NCBI RefSeq assembly: GCF_018069875.1
Contig: NZ_JAGQDF010000004.1
Location: 124,001 to 188,000, forward strand
From: Ideonella alba
GTDB taxonomy: Bacteria > Pseudomonadota > Gammaproteobacteria > Burkholderiales > Burkholderiaceae_C
DNA: 64,000 nucleotides
Direction of reading: 5' to 3'
In this document: piece by piece, positions 1 through 8,922 of the stretch
Numbering within the stretch: the first letter of the stretch is position 1
Layout: the number at the start of each line of letters is the position of its first letter
Program-made: the position numbers and the translations under genes
The notes under the pieces: model-generated
Seen by the model: only the letters and a program-made list of their open reading frames with translations
What the model was told of the DNA's origin: nothing
Databases searched by the model: none

Positions 1-598
1 CCGAGACGGCCAGCTGGTACATCAGCGTCTTCTCGGGCGGCGCGGTGGACAGGCGGCTGGCGCGGATCGCCAGCGTGGTGCTGCCCCACAGCAGCGCGGC
101 CAGCACGCCCAGCGCGTCGCCCCACCACTGCTGCGGCCCGGCGGCCGGGGCGCTGAAGCCCTCGGCAAAGGCCCACACCACGCCGGCAAAGGCGGCCACC
201 AGCCCCGCCAGCTGCGCGCCGCGCAGGCGTTCGGCCGGCGCCACCAGCGGCATGCCCAGCGCCACCACGAAGGGCGAGAGGTAGATGAACACCGCCATGC
301 GCGACGCGGTGGTGTACTGCAGCCCGACGAAGATGCAGCCGAACTCGGCGGCGAACAACACCCCGGCCAGCAGTCCGCCGCGCAGCGTGCCGTCGAAGGG
401 GTTCAGGCTGATGCGCTGGCGCCGCGCCCAGGCCCACAGCAGCAGCGCCGCACCGGCCGAGCGCAGACCGGCCTGCAGCAGCGGCGGGATGTCGCGCACC
501 GCCACCTTGCTGGCCACCTGGTTCAAGCCCCACAGCGCCGCGCAGCCCACCAGGCAGACCACCGCGAACGCGTCCAGCTGGGTGCGCCGGTCAGTCAT
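1..598 (-). CDS. EamA/DMT-family transporter (C-terminus cut by window edge)
   Basis: Inner-membrane drug/metabolite transporter of the EamA (DMT) type; the substrate cannot be told. Translating the minus strand from the ATG at 598 gives MTDRRTQLDAFAVVCLVGC followed by alternating hydrophobic segments, including the ALWG-NQV motif of EamA repeat 1 and, near the window edge, LLWGSTTLAIRASRLSTAPP, which opens repeat 2. About 199 residues are present of the usual 290-300; the rest lies outside the window. The ATG overlaps the end of the rhombosortase gene by 8 bases, so it is probably the third gene of a glnE-rrtA-eamA transcription unit. It is a close relative of the EamA protein at 48705-49598. 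Family call is firm; transport direction and substrate are unknown. Confidence 0.85.
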   Translation of the reverse strand, partial: MTDRRTQLDAFAVVCLVGCAALWGLNQVASKVAVRDIPPLLQAGLRSAGAALLLWAWARRQRISLNPFDGTLRGGLLAGVLFAAEFGCIFVGLQYTTASRMAVFIYLSPFVVALGMPLVAPAERLRGAQLAGLVAAFAGVVWAFAEGFSAPAAGPQQWWGDALGVLAALLWGSTTLAIRASRLSTAPPEKTLMYQLAVS

Positions 599-1160
599 GT
601 CGTGTCCATCCACAGATCAGCAGCGCCGCCACGGCGCCGGCCAGTGCGCCACTGGCATGCGCGCCGGGCGCCAGCGCAAAATCCCAACCCTCGACCGCCC
701 GCGTCGCGCCGCGCCAGGGCGCTTCCAGCGCCAGCTTGAGCAGCAGGCCGGCGGCCAGCGCCAGGCCGATCGCGCGCTCGCGCGGGTGGCTGTGGCGCAC
801 CAGGCGCCAGATCAGCACCGCCACGCCGGCATGCAGCACCCCCGACAGGCCGCCGAAATGCAGCAGCGTGGGTTGCATCAGCAGCCCCAGCTGGGTCAGC
901 GGCCAGGCCAGCGCCCAGGCCAGGGCTTCGCGCGGGCCGGCCCCGGCGCGCCAGCCCAGCCAGGCCAGCAGCGCGGTGGCGCCCAGGTTCATCGCCAGGT
1001 GCATCGGGCTCCAGTGCACGCCCGCCGCCGTGAAGGCGCGCCAGGGCTGGGCCGCGGCCAGCGCCGGCTGCCAGTCCCAGCGGGCACGGTCGGCCCCCCA
1101 CAGCGCGCCGGCCAGCAGGGCCAGCGCCAGGGCCACGCCGGGCCAGGCCCAGCGGTTCAC
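591..1160 (-). CDS. rrtA: Rhombosortase (rhomboid-family intramembrane serine protease)
   Basis: Probable rhombosortase, an inner-membrane rhomboid-like protease that processes proteins carrying a GlyGly-CTERM tail. With the GTG start at 1160 the protein has 189 residues and about six hydrophobic segments. Visible rhomboid features are the oxyanion-type HLAMN segment (about residues 54-58), the nucleophile motif GLSGVLHA (Ser about 106), and a late-helix His in GAHASG (about 168). The GTG overlaps the glnE stop as GTGA, which favours this start over an ATG at 1187 inside glnE; the downstream EamA gene overlaps its end. No protein in the window ends in an evident GlyGly-CTERM tail, so substrates must lie elsewhere. 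Rhombosortase versus generic small rhomboid is judged from length and the GLSGVLH motif. Confidence 0.85.
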   Translation of the reverse strand: MNRWAWPGVALALALLAGALWGADRARWDWQPALAAAQPWRAFTAAGVHWSPMHLAMNLGATALLAWLGWRAGAGPREALAWALAWPLTQLGLLMQPTLLHFGGLSGVLHAGVAVLIWRLVRHSHPRERAIGLALAAGLLLKLALEAPWRGATRAVEGWDFALAPGAHASGALAGAVAALLICGWTRHD

Positions 1161-3910
1161 GCCGGCCCGCCGAACACGGCCTGCCACAGCGCCTGGATCG
1201 CGGCGCGCTGCGGCGCCAGTTCGGTGGGATCGAAGTGCGTGGGCCGCTCGTCCAGGCGGGCGCGGTGCTGGGCGCGGCGCAGCTCGCGGTAGGCATCGGC
1301 GGCCGCCACGCCCACGCCGGCGGGCAGCAGGCCGGCGGCCTCGGCGCGCTGCAGCAGCGCGATGTTGCCGGCGTTGTCCAGCAGGCTGGGCTGGCCCGCG
1401 CCGTGGTGCAGCACCAGGTACTGCACCGCGAACTCGGCGTCCATCATGCCGCCGTCGCTGTGCTTGACGTCGAAGCGGCCCTCGGCCACCGGGTGGGCTG
1501 AGCGCACCTTCTCGCGCATCGTCACCACCTCCTGGCGCAGCGCGCTGTTGTCGCGCTCGGAGGCGATCACCGCGCGCCGCGTGGCCTCGAAGCGCTCGGC
1601 CAGCGCCGCCGGGCCGGTGACGAAGCGCGCCCGCGTGATGGCCTGGTGCTCCCAGGTCCAGGCAGCATTGCTGCCGCGGCCGATCTGGTAGTTCTCGAAC
1701 GAGGTGATCGAGGTCACCAGCAGGCCCGAGTTGCCGTTGGGGCGCAGCGCGGTGTCGATGTCGAACAGCTCGCCGGCCGCGGTCTGCAGTGTGAGCCAGG
1801 TGATCAGCTTGCGCACGAAGGCGGCGTAGACCATCTGCGCCTGATCAGGGTCGGCCTCGTCGGCGTCGTCGTACAGGAAGACCAGGTCCAGGTCGCTGCC
1901 ATAGCCCAGCTCCAGCCCGCCGAGCTTGCCGTAGGCGATGACCGCGAACTGCGGCGTCTCGCGGTGGCGCTGGCGCAGGTGGGCCCAGGCCCAGCGGGCC
2001 GAGGTGTCGAGCACCGCGTCGGCCAGCGCCGACAGGTCATCGGCCACCTGCTCCACCGTGATGCGTTGCTCGACGTCGCGCACCAGCGTGCGGAAGACCT
2101 CGGCGTGGTGGGCGCGGCGCAGCGTATCCAGCAGTTCGCCCTCGTCGGCCTCGCCGGCGCGCACCCAGGCGGCGTGGCGGGCGTCCAGGTCGGCGACGAA
2201 GCTGTCGCGCTCGAAGCGCTCGGCGATCTGCCGCTCGTCGGCCAGCTCGTCGATCACGCCCGGGTGGCGCATCAGGAAGCGCATCGGCCAGCGCGCCAGG
2301 CCCAGCAGGCGCAGCAGGCGCTTGTGCACCTCGGTGCGCTCCTGCAGCAGCGCCAGGTAGCTTTCGCGGCGCAGCAGTGGCTCGAGCCAGTCGACGAAGC
2401 GCAGCGCCGCGTCCAGGCTGCAGCCCTCGTCGGCCACGTACTGCGCGGCGCGGCGCACCAGCACGCCCAGGCGCAGCCGGCCTTCGTCGCGCATCGCCTG
2501 CACCTTGGGACCACGGGCGAAGCCCTGCACGCGCTCGGCCAGCGCCGGCGGCAGTTTCTCCAGCAGCTGCTCGCTGTCGATCGGCAGCGGCGCGCCGCAG
2601 CTGCGGCAGCCGCCGCCGCCGGGGCGCGGCGCATCGGGCGAGCGGCCATCGTGGAGCAGCGCGTCGAACTCGGTGGCCACCAGCTCGCGCACCTGGCCCA
2701 GCTGGTCCAGCAGCTCGCAGGCGTCGGCGTTGCACTGCAGCTGCATGCCGGCGGCGATCCAGCCCAGGTCGGCGTCGGCGGTGGGCAGCAGGTGGGTCTG
2801 CTGGTCGTCGAGGTACTGGATGCGGTGCTCGACGCGGCGAAGGAAGACGTAGGCCTCGGTCAGCGCGGCGGCGGTGTCGGCCTTCATCAGGCCACCGGCC
2901 ACCAGCCGGGCCAGCGCGCTGCGGGTGGAGCGGGTGCGGATCTCGGGGAACTGGCCGCCGCGCGCCACCTGCAGCAGCTGGACGATGAACTCGATCTCGC
3001 GGATGCCGCCGCGCGAGAGCTTCACGTCGTTGGCCCGTTCGGGCCGGCCGGCGGCGCGGCGCTGGGCCTCGTCGCGGATCTTGCGGTGCAGCTGGCGCAG
3101 GCCCTCGAAGACGCCGTAGTCCAGGTAGCGCCGGTAGACGAAGGGCGTGACCAGCTGGCGCAGCGGCAGCGCGCGGCCGCTGGCCACGCTGGCGCGCGGC
3201 GCCACCACGCGGCTCTTGAGCCAGGCAAAGCGCTCCCACTCGCGCCCTTGCACCAGGAAGTACTCCTCCAGCATCGCCAGGCTGACCACCGGCGGGCCGG
3301 AGTTGCCATTGGGGCGCAGCGCCAGGTCCACGCGGAAGACGAAGCCGTCCTCGGTGACGTCGCCGATCAGCGCGTAGAGCTTCTTGGCGACGCCCGCGAA
3401 GTACTCGTGGGCGGTGATCTTCAGCGGGCCGGTGGTCTCGCCTTCGTCCTCATACACGTAGATCAGGTCGATGTCGGACGAGACATTCAGCTCGCGCGCG
3501 CCCAGCTTGCCCATGCCGATGATCCAGAAGTCGATCACCCGGCCCTGCTCGTCCAGTGGCGCGCCGTGGCGCTCGTCCATCTCCAGCCGTGCCTGGGCCA
3601 GGGCCAGCTCCAGCGTGGCCTCGGCCAGATGGGTCATCGGCAGCACCACGTCGTCCAGCGGCACGGCCTGCTCCACATCCAGCACCACCAGCCGCTCGAT
3701 CACCAGCTGGCGCGCCACGCGCAGCGCCGAGGCCAGCGGCCGGCCATCGGCCTGCAGGCGCCGCACCAGCGCGGTGATGGTGGCGACATCGGGCACGCCG
3801 GGCGGCAGCAGCGCCCGTTCGGTGTCGTAGCGGCGGCGCACCCGCTGGACGAAGCGGCTGTGGTCGGCGGCGGCCGTCGGCAAGGGGGTCACAGCTTGTA
3901 AGGAACCCAT
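1157..3910 (-). CDS. glnE: Bifunctional glutamine synthetase adenylyltransferase/adenylyl-removing enzyme
   Basis: GlnE adds AMP to and removes it from glutamine synthetase, tuning ammonium assimilation under PII control in the cytoplasm. The 917-residue product is of usual length and keeps both nucleotidyltransferase domains. The N-terminal one (adenylyl removal) has GMGKLGARELNVSSDIDLIY, and the C-terminal one (adenylylation) has YGKLGGLELGYGSDLDLVFL; each shows the GxxxLG...SDxDL signature with its metal-binding aspartates. A linker near residue 430 carries an unusual glycine-rich CRSCG stretch. The gene begins at an ATG at 3910, divergent from the YhdP-like gene 104 bases away, and its stop overlaps the rhombosortase start, suggesting co-transcription with the membrane genes behind it. 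Identification is secure. Confidence 0.97.
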   Translation of the reverse strand: MGSLQAVTPLPTAAADHSRFVQRVRRRYDTERALLPPGVPDVATITALVRRLQADGRPLASALRVARQLVIERLVVLDVEQAVPLDDVVLPMTHLAEATLELALAQARLEMDERHGAPLDEQGRVIDFWIIGMGKLGARELNVSSDIDLIYVYEDEGETTGPLKITAHEYFAGVAKKLYALIGDVTEDGFVFRVDLALRPNGNSGPPVVSLAMLEEYFLVQGREWERFAWLKSRVVAPRASVASGRALPLRQLVTPFVYRRYLDYGVFEGLRQLHRKIRDEAQRRAAGRPERANDVKLSRGGIREIEFIVQLLQVARGGQFPEIRTRSTRSALARLVAGGLMKADTAAALTEAYVFLRRVEHRIQYLDDQQTHLLPTADADLGWIAAGMQLQCNADACELLDQLGQVRELVATEFDALLHDGRSPDAPRPGGGGCRSCGAPLPIDSEQLLEKLPPALAERVQGFARGPKVQAMRDEGRLRLGVLVRRAAQYVADEGCSLDAALRFVDWLEPLLRRESYLALLQERTEVHKRLLRLLGLARWPMRFLMRHPGVIDELADERQIAERFERDSFVADLDARHAAWVRAGEADEGELLDTLRRAHHAEVFRTLVRDVEQRITVEQVADDLSALADAVLDTSARWAWAHLRQRHRETPQFAVIAYGKLGGLELGYGSDLDLVFLYDDADEADPDQAQMVYAAFVRKLITWLTLQTAAGELFDIDTALRPNGNSGLLVTSITSFENYQIGRGSNAAWTWEHQAITRARFVTGPAALAERFEATRRAVIASERDNSALRQEVVTMREKVRSAHPVAEGRFDVKHSDGGMMDAEFAVQYLVLHHGAGQPSLLDNAGNIALLQRAEAAGLLPAGVGVAAADAYRELRRAQHRARLDERPTHFDPTELAPQRAAIQALWQAVFGGPA

Positions 3911-4014
3911 CGGGCGGTCATGGGGTCTGTGCTAGATTGAAACGAGCAGGCCAGCGCGTCCGCCGGGCGTCTGGGCAGCGTACGCCGGGCGGTTGGAAGT
4001 GGTCTGGTGAGTTG

Positions 4015-7000
4015 ATGTCAGCGTCCCCCTCCGTCCCGTCGCCTTCTGGTGTGCATGTCAGCGCCCCCGCCTGGAAGCGGTGGTTTGGCCGTGGCCTGCG
4101 CGTCCTACTGTACGCCGTGCTGGCGCTGTGGAGCGTGCTGCTGCTGGCGTGGCTGACTCTGCACTGGGGGATATTGCCGCGCATCGGCGACTGGCGGCCG
4201 CAGATCGAGCAGGCCGCCAGCCGGGCGCTGGGGCTGCCGGTGCGCATCGGCGCGCTGCAGGTGGTGTCCAACAGCTGGGTGCCGGTGCTGGAGCTGCGCG
4301 AGGTGGAGCTGCAGGACGACCGCGGCCAGCGCGCGCTGCGCCTGCCGCGGGTGGTGGCCGCGGTGTCGCCCGGCTCGCTGCTGACCTGGCAGCTGCGCCT
4401 GAGCCAGCTGCACCTGGACGGGCCGGAGGCCGTGGTGCGGCGCGACGCCCAGGGCCGCTGGCACGTGGCCGGCCAGGGTCTGGACGACGCCCCCTCGCTG
4501 CAGGGCGAGGCGGCCGCCGACTGGCTGTTCGAGCAGCCCGAGGTGGTCATCCAGCGCGGCCGCCTGCTGCTGATCGACGAGCAGCGCGGCACCCCGCCGC
4601 TGGCGCTGGAGCAGCTCAGCGCGGTGCTGCGCAATGGCCTGCGCGAGCACCAGTGGCGCATCGACGCCCTGCCCCCGGCGCACTGGGGCGAGCAGATCAG
4701 CCTGCGCGGGCGCTTCCAGCAGCCGCTGCTGGCCCGCGCCGGCGACTGGAAGCGCTGGAGCGGCACGCTCTACGCCCAGGGGCCGCGGATCGAGGGCGCG
4801 GTGGTGCTGGCCGACCTGCGCGTGCCGCTGGCGCTGCAGGGCGGCTCGGGCCACTGGCGCGTCTGGCTGGAGGCGCGCCAGGGCCAGTGGCAGCACACCA
4901 CGCTGGACGTGGCGCTGGGCGCCACCTCGTTCCCGCTGCAGTCCGCCCGGGCGCCGCTGGCGCTGGCCCGGCTGGAGACCCGGCTGCAGCTCGACCGCCG
5001 CGACGACGGCTGGCGCCTGGCGGTCGACGGCCTGCGCTTCGACACCGCCGACGGCCTGCACTGGCCGCGCAGCCGCCTGGCCGTGCACTGGCGGCCCCAG
5101 GTCGGTCAGCCCGAGCTGTCCAGCCTGGACCTGGACACCCCCGGCGCCGGCGAGATCGAGGGCGACCGGCTCGACCTGGGCGCGCTGGCCACGCTGGCCG
5201 AGCACCTGCCGCTGGCCCCCGCCTGGCGGCAGACCCTGGCCGAGCTGGAGCCGCGCGGCCAGGTGCTGGGCCTGCAGGCGCGCTGGAGCGGCCCGCTGCA
5301 GCAGCCCGAGCACTACCGCGTCAAGGCCCGGCTGCAGGACCTGGCGATCGCCTCGCGCGCCTCGCCCGAGGCCGGTGGCGTCGGCCGCCCCGGCTGGCGC
5401 GGTGTGGGCCTGGAGCTGGACGCCGACGAGCGCGGCGGCCAGGCCCAGCTGAGCCTGCGCCAGGGCGCGCTGCTGCTGCCCGGCGTCTTCGAGGACCCGG
5501 TGCTGGCGCTGGACGAGTTCGACGCCCGGCTGGTCTGGAGCGTGCAGCCGCGGCGCCAGGGCGGTCCGCCGCAGATCGAGCTGCGCGTCCAGGACGGCCG
5601 CTTCGCCAATGCCGACGCGCGCGGCGACCTGCAGCTGCGCTGGCGCACCGGCGACGGTGCCGCCGGCGCGCCCGGCCGCGGCCAGCGCTACCCGGGCACG
5701 CTGGAGCTGAGCGGCCAGCTGATGCAGGCGCGCGCCGCCGCGGTGGCGCGCTACCTGCCGCTGGGCGTGGCGGCGTCGGCGCGGCGCTATGTCGAGGCGG
5801 CGGTGCGCGAGGGCGTGGTGCCGCGCGCCAGCTTCCGCGTGCGCGGCGACCTGTGGGACTTCCCCTTCGCCGGCCGCAGCGACGGCGATTTCCACGTCGC
5901 CGCCCAGGTCGAGCGGGCGGTGCTGGACTACGCGCCGGCCGCGCTGGTCGGCCCGGGCCCCGGCTGGCCGGCCTTCACCGATGTCGCGGGCGAGCTGGTC
6001 TTCGACCGCGGCTCGATGGCCATCCGCCGCGCCAAGGCCCGGCTGTGGGGCGTGGCGCTGCACGATGTCAATGGCCGCATCGACGACCTGATCGAGCACC
6101 CGCGCCTGCGCATCGAAGGCGCCGGCCGCGGGCCGCTGACCGATGCGCTGCGCTTCGTCGACGCCTCGCCCGTGGCCGGCTGGACCCGCGGCGCGCTGGG
6201 CCAGGCGGTGGGCAGCGGCGCCGCCGACCTGAAGCTGGCGCTGGACATCCCGCTGGACGACGCCAGCCGCGCCACCGTCCAGGGCAGCGTGGTGCTGGGC
6301 GGCAACGATGTGCGCTTGCGGCGCGACCTGCCGCTGCTGCGCCAGGCGCGCGCGCGCATCGAGTTCAGCGACAGCGGCTTCTCGGTCAGCGGCGGCCAGG
6401 CCCAGGCGCTGGGCGGCGAGGCCCGCTTCGAGGCCAGCAGCCAGCCCGACGGCCGCGTGCAGGTAAAGGTGCAGGGCCAGGCCAGCGCCGAGGGCCTGCG
6501 CCAGGCCAGCGAGCTGGGTGCGCTGGCCCGCCTGGGCCAGCTGGCCAGCGGCAGCACGCCCTACCAGCTGCAGCTGGGCTTCGTCGGCGAGCGCACCGAG
6601 GCGCTGTTCACCAGCCCGCTCAGCGGCCTGGCGATCGAGCTGCCGGCGCCGCTGCGCAAGCCGGCCGCCGAGAGCTGGCCGCTGCGCGTGCAGCTGAGCC
6701 CGCTGGACAACCGCGGCGGCCCGCCGCGCGAGACCCTGCGCGTCGACCTGGGCCCGGTGCTGCACGCCGAGTACCAGCGCGAGGGGGTGGGCGACAGCCC
6801 GCGCGTGCTGCGCGGCAGCCTGGGCATCGGCGAAGCGGCGCCAGCCCTGCCCGCCGCCGGCGTGCTGGCCAGCCTGAAGCTGGGCCGGGTGGACCTGGAC
6901 GAATGGTGGGCCTGGGCCCGCGGCCAGGGGAGCGATGCGGGCGTGGGCGGGTCCGCCGCCGCGCTGCTGCCCACCGAGCTGCGCGCCAGCGCGCAGGCGC

Positions 7001-8091
7001 TGCACAACGCGGCGCTGCCGCTCAGCCAGGTGCAGCTGTCGGGCAGCCGCCGCCCGGCCGACGGCCTGTGGCAGGCGCGCCTGCAGTCCGACCAGGCCCA
7101 GGGCCAGCTGGAATGGCGGGCCGGCACGGCCGCGCTGCCGGGTGGCCAGATCGTCGCCCGGCTGACACGCCTGTCGGTGCCCGACAGCCCCGTGGCCGAG
7201 GCCCGACCCGGCCCCGCCCCCGAGCCTGCGCGCAGCGCCGGCGGCCTGCCAGCCCTGGACGTGGTGGTGAACGAACTCGACTGGAAGGGCAAGCGCCTGG
7301 GCCGCCTGGAGCTCGACAGTCCCGCCACCGCCGCCGACGCGCGCGAGTGGCCGATCAACCGCCTGCTGATCCAGCGGCCCGAGGCCCGGCTGCAGGCCCA
7401 GGGCCGCTGGAGCGCCCAGCCCCAGCCCGGCACCCGGCTGGACCTGACGCTGCAGCTGGCCGACAGCGGCGCGCTGCTCGAGCAATGGGGACTGGGCCGC
7501 GTGCTCAAGGGCGGCAAGGGCGAGATCAGCGGCCGCCTGGGCTGGCCCGGCGGCCCGATGGAGCCGCCCGGCGCGATGCTCAGCGGCGAGCTCAAGCTGG
7601 CGCTGGGCGAGGGCCAGATCCTGAAGGTGGAGCCCGGCGCCGGCCGGCTGCTGGGCATCCTCAGCCTGCAGTCGCTGCCGCGCCGGCTGACCCTGGACTT
7701 CCGCGACATCTTCCAGGAGGGCTTCTCTTTCGACGACATCAGCGGCGACATCCGCCTGGCCGACGGCGTGGCGCGCACCAGCAACCTGCGCCTGCGCGGC
7801 CTGCAGGCCGCGGTGCTGGTGGAGGGCAGCGCCGACATGCGGCGCGAGACCCAGGACCTGCACATGCTGGTGGTGCCCGAACTCAACGCCGGCGCCGCGT
7901 CGCTGGCCTATGCGGCGGTGAACCCCGCGATCGCGCTGGGCACCTTCATCGCCCAGTACCTGCTGCGCGAGCCGCTGCAGCAGGCCGGCACGCGCGAGTT
8001 CCGGGTGCGCGGCAGCTGGGACCAGCCGCAGGTCGAGGCCATCGAGCGCGCGGCGGCCGCATCCGCCCCGGGCCCGACCGCCCAGCGCTGA
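4015..8091 (+). CDS. yhdP: YhdP-type AsmA-like giant envelope protein (TIGR02099 family)
   Basis: Very large protein of the YhdP/TamB/AsmA superfamily, thought in enterobacteria to form a periplasm-spanning conduit for phospholipid transport to the outer membrane. From the ATG at 4015 it has 1358 residues: a short variable cytoplasmic N-terminus, one transmembrane segment (about residues 22-45, LRVLLYAVLALWSVLLLAWL), then a long periplasmic beta-rich region ending in the conserved AsmA-like C-terminus (FDDISGDIRLADGVARTSNL). An upstream in-frame ATG at 3937 would add 26 unusual basic residues and is less likely. It is a solo gene divergent from glnE; the nitrilase gene follows 17 bases after its stop. 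Family placement is strong; the lipid-transport role is inferred from homologues. Confidence 0.9.
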   Translation: MSASPSVPSPSGVHVSAPAWKRWFGRGLRVLLYAVLALWSVLLLAWLTLHWGILPRIGDWRPQIEQAASRALGLPVRIGALQVVSNSWVPVLELREVELQDDRGQRALRLPRVVAAVSPGSLLTWQLRLSQLHLDGPEAVVRRDAQGRWHVAGQGLDDAPSLQGEAAADWLFEQPEVVIQRGRLLLIDEQRGTPPLALEQLSAVLRNGLREHQWRIDALPPAHWGEQISLRGRFQQPLLARAGDWKRWSGTLYAQGPRIEGAVVLADLRVPLALQGGSGHWRVWLEARQGQWQHTTLDVALGATSFPLQSARAPLALARLETRLQLDRRDDGWRLAVDGLRFDTADGLHWPRSRLAVHWRPQVGQPELSSLDLDTPGAGEIEGDRLDLGALATLAEHLPLAPAWRQTLAELEPRGQVLGLQARWSGPLQQPEHYRVKARLQDLAIASRASPEAGGVGRPGWRGVGLELDADERGGQAQLSLRQGALLLPGVFEDPVLALDEFDARLVWSVQPRRQGGPPQIELRVQDGRFANADARGDLQLRWRTGDGAAGAPGRGQRYPGTLELSGQLMQARAAAVARYLPLGVAASARRYVEAAVREGVVPRASFRVRGDLWDFPFAGRSDGDFHVAAQVERAVLDYAPAALVGPGPGWPAFTDVAGELVFDRGSMAIRRAKARLWGVALHDVNGRIDDLIEHPRLRIEGAGRGPLTDALRFVDASPVAGWTRGALGQAVGSGAADLKLALDIPLDDASRATVQGSVVLGGNDVRLRRDLPLLRQARARIEFSDSGFSVSGGQAQALGGEARFEASSQPDGRVQVKVQGQASAEGLRQASELGALARLGQLASGSTPYQLQLGFVGERTEALFTSPLSGLAIELPAPLRKPAAESWPLRVQLSPLDNRGGPPRETLRVDLGPVLHAEYQREGVGDSPRVLRGSLGIGEAAPALPAAGVLASLKLGRVDLDEWWAWARGQGSDAGVGGSAAALLPTELRASAQALHNAALPLSQVQLSGSRRPADGLWQARLQSDQAQGQLEWRAGTAALPGGQIVARLTRLSVPDSPVAEARPGPAPEPARSAGGLPALDVVVNELDWKGKRLGRLELDSPATAADAREWPINRLLIQRPEARLQAQGRWSAQPQPGTRLDLTLQLADSGALLEQWGLGRVLKGGKGEISGRLGWPGGPMEPPGAMLSGELKLALGEGQILKVEPGAGRLLGILSLQSLPRRLTLDFRDIFQEGFSFDDISGDIRLADGVARTSNLRLRGLQAAVLVEGSADMRRETQDLHMLVVPELNAGAASLAYAAVNPAIALGTFIAQYLLREPLQQAGTREFRVRGSWDQPQVEAIERAAAASAPGPTAQR

Positions 8092-8108
8092 GGACTATGC
8101 TTGCGGTC

Positions 8109-8909
8109 ATGAAGATCGCCGCGCTGCAGACCGTCTCCACGCCCGACGTGGACCGCAACCTCGACACCGCCGGGCGGCTGCTGGCCCAGGCCGCCGCCCA
8201 GGGCGTGCGCTTGGCCGCGCTGCCCGAGTACTTCTGCCTGATGGGCCGGCGCGACGAGGACAAGCTGGCCATCGCCGAGGACGACGGCGCCGGTCCGATC
8301 CAGGACTTCCTGGCGGCACAGGCGCGCCGCCATGGGATGTGGATCATCGGTGGCACGCTGCCGATCAAGGCGGCCACGCCGGGCCGCGTGCGCAACGCCT
8401 GCTGCGCCTGGAACCCGACCGGCGAGCGCGTGGCGCGCTACGACAAGATCCACCTGTTCGCCTTCGACAACGGCGGCGAGCGCTACGACGAAGCCCGCGT
8501 GCTGGAGGCCGGGGACACCCCCGTGGCCTTCGAGGCCGAGGGCTGGCGCATCGGCCTGTCGGTCTGCTACGACCTGCGCTTTCCCGAGCTGTACCGCGCG
8601 CTGATGCAGCCGCCCTGCGACCTGCTGGTGGTGCCGGCGGCCTTCACCCACACCACCGGCCAGGCGCACTGGGACCTGCTGCTGCGCGCCCGCGCGGTCG
8701 AAAACCAGTGCTTCGTGCTGGCCCCCGCGCAGGGCGGCCGGCACGAGAACGGTCGCCGCACCTGGGGCCACAGCCAGCTCATCGACCCCTGGGGCCAGGT
8801 GCTGGCCTGCCAGGACGAGGGCGAGGCGGTGGTGGCCGCCGAGGCCGACCCGGCTGTTCAGACGCGTGTGCGCCAGCAGCTGCCGGCGCTGGCGCACCGG
8901 CGGCTGTGA
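8109..8909 (+). CDS. Nit1/Nit2-type carbon-nitrogen hydrolase (nitrilase superfamily)
   Basis: Cytoplasmic nitrilase-superfamily amidase, closest in layout to the Nit1/Nit2 group that repairs deaminated glutathione or hydrolyses omega-amides. The 266-residue protein keeps the Glu-Lys-Cys triad: Glu in LPEYF (about residue 41), Lys in RYDKIHLF and Cys in LSVCYDLRFPELYR. Beginning at ATG 8109 gives the family-typical MKIAALQT. An in-frame ATG at 8097 lies within a -10-like TATGCT (8096-8101), placed so that transcription would begin at or next to 8109, so the mRNA may be leaderless and the gene may not depend on the YhdP promoter. Family is certain; the exact amide substrate is inferred from subgroup resemblance. 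Confidence 0.92.
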   Translation: MKIAALQTVSTPDVDRNLDTAGRLLAQAAAQGVRLAALPEYFCLMGRRDEDKLAIAEDDGAGPIQDFLAAQARRHGMWIIGGTLPIKAATPGRVRNACCAWNPTGERVARYDKIHLFAFDNGGERYDEARVLEAGDTPVAFEAEGWRIGLSVCYDLRFPELYRALMQPPCDLLVVPAAFTHTTGQAHWDLLLRARAVENQCFVLAPAQGGRHENGRRTWGHSQLIDPWGQVLACQDEGEAVVAAEADPAVQTRVRQQLPALAHRRL

Positions 8910-8922
8910 GCACTGGGGGACG

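Noticed and set aside
1646-3901. Long open frame on the plus strand opposite glnE (about 750 codons)
   Set aside because: It is rich in His, Gln, Ala and Gly with no domain, and GlnE on the other strand is complete and conserved. In DNA this GC-rich the antisense frame stays open by codon bias.
4105-7863. Very long open frame on the minus strand opposite the YhdP-like gene
   Set aside because: Low-complexity Gln/Ala/His-rich translation without signal or domain; it mirrors the third-position GC bias of yhdP.
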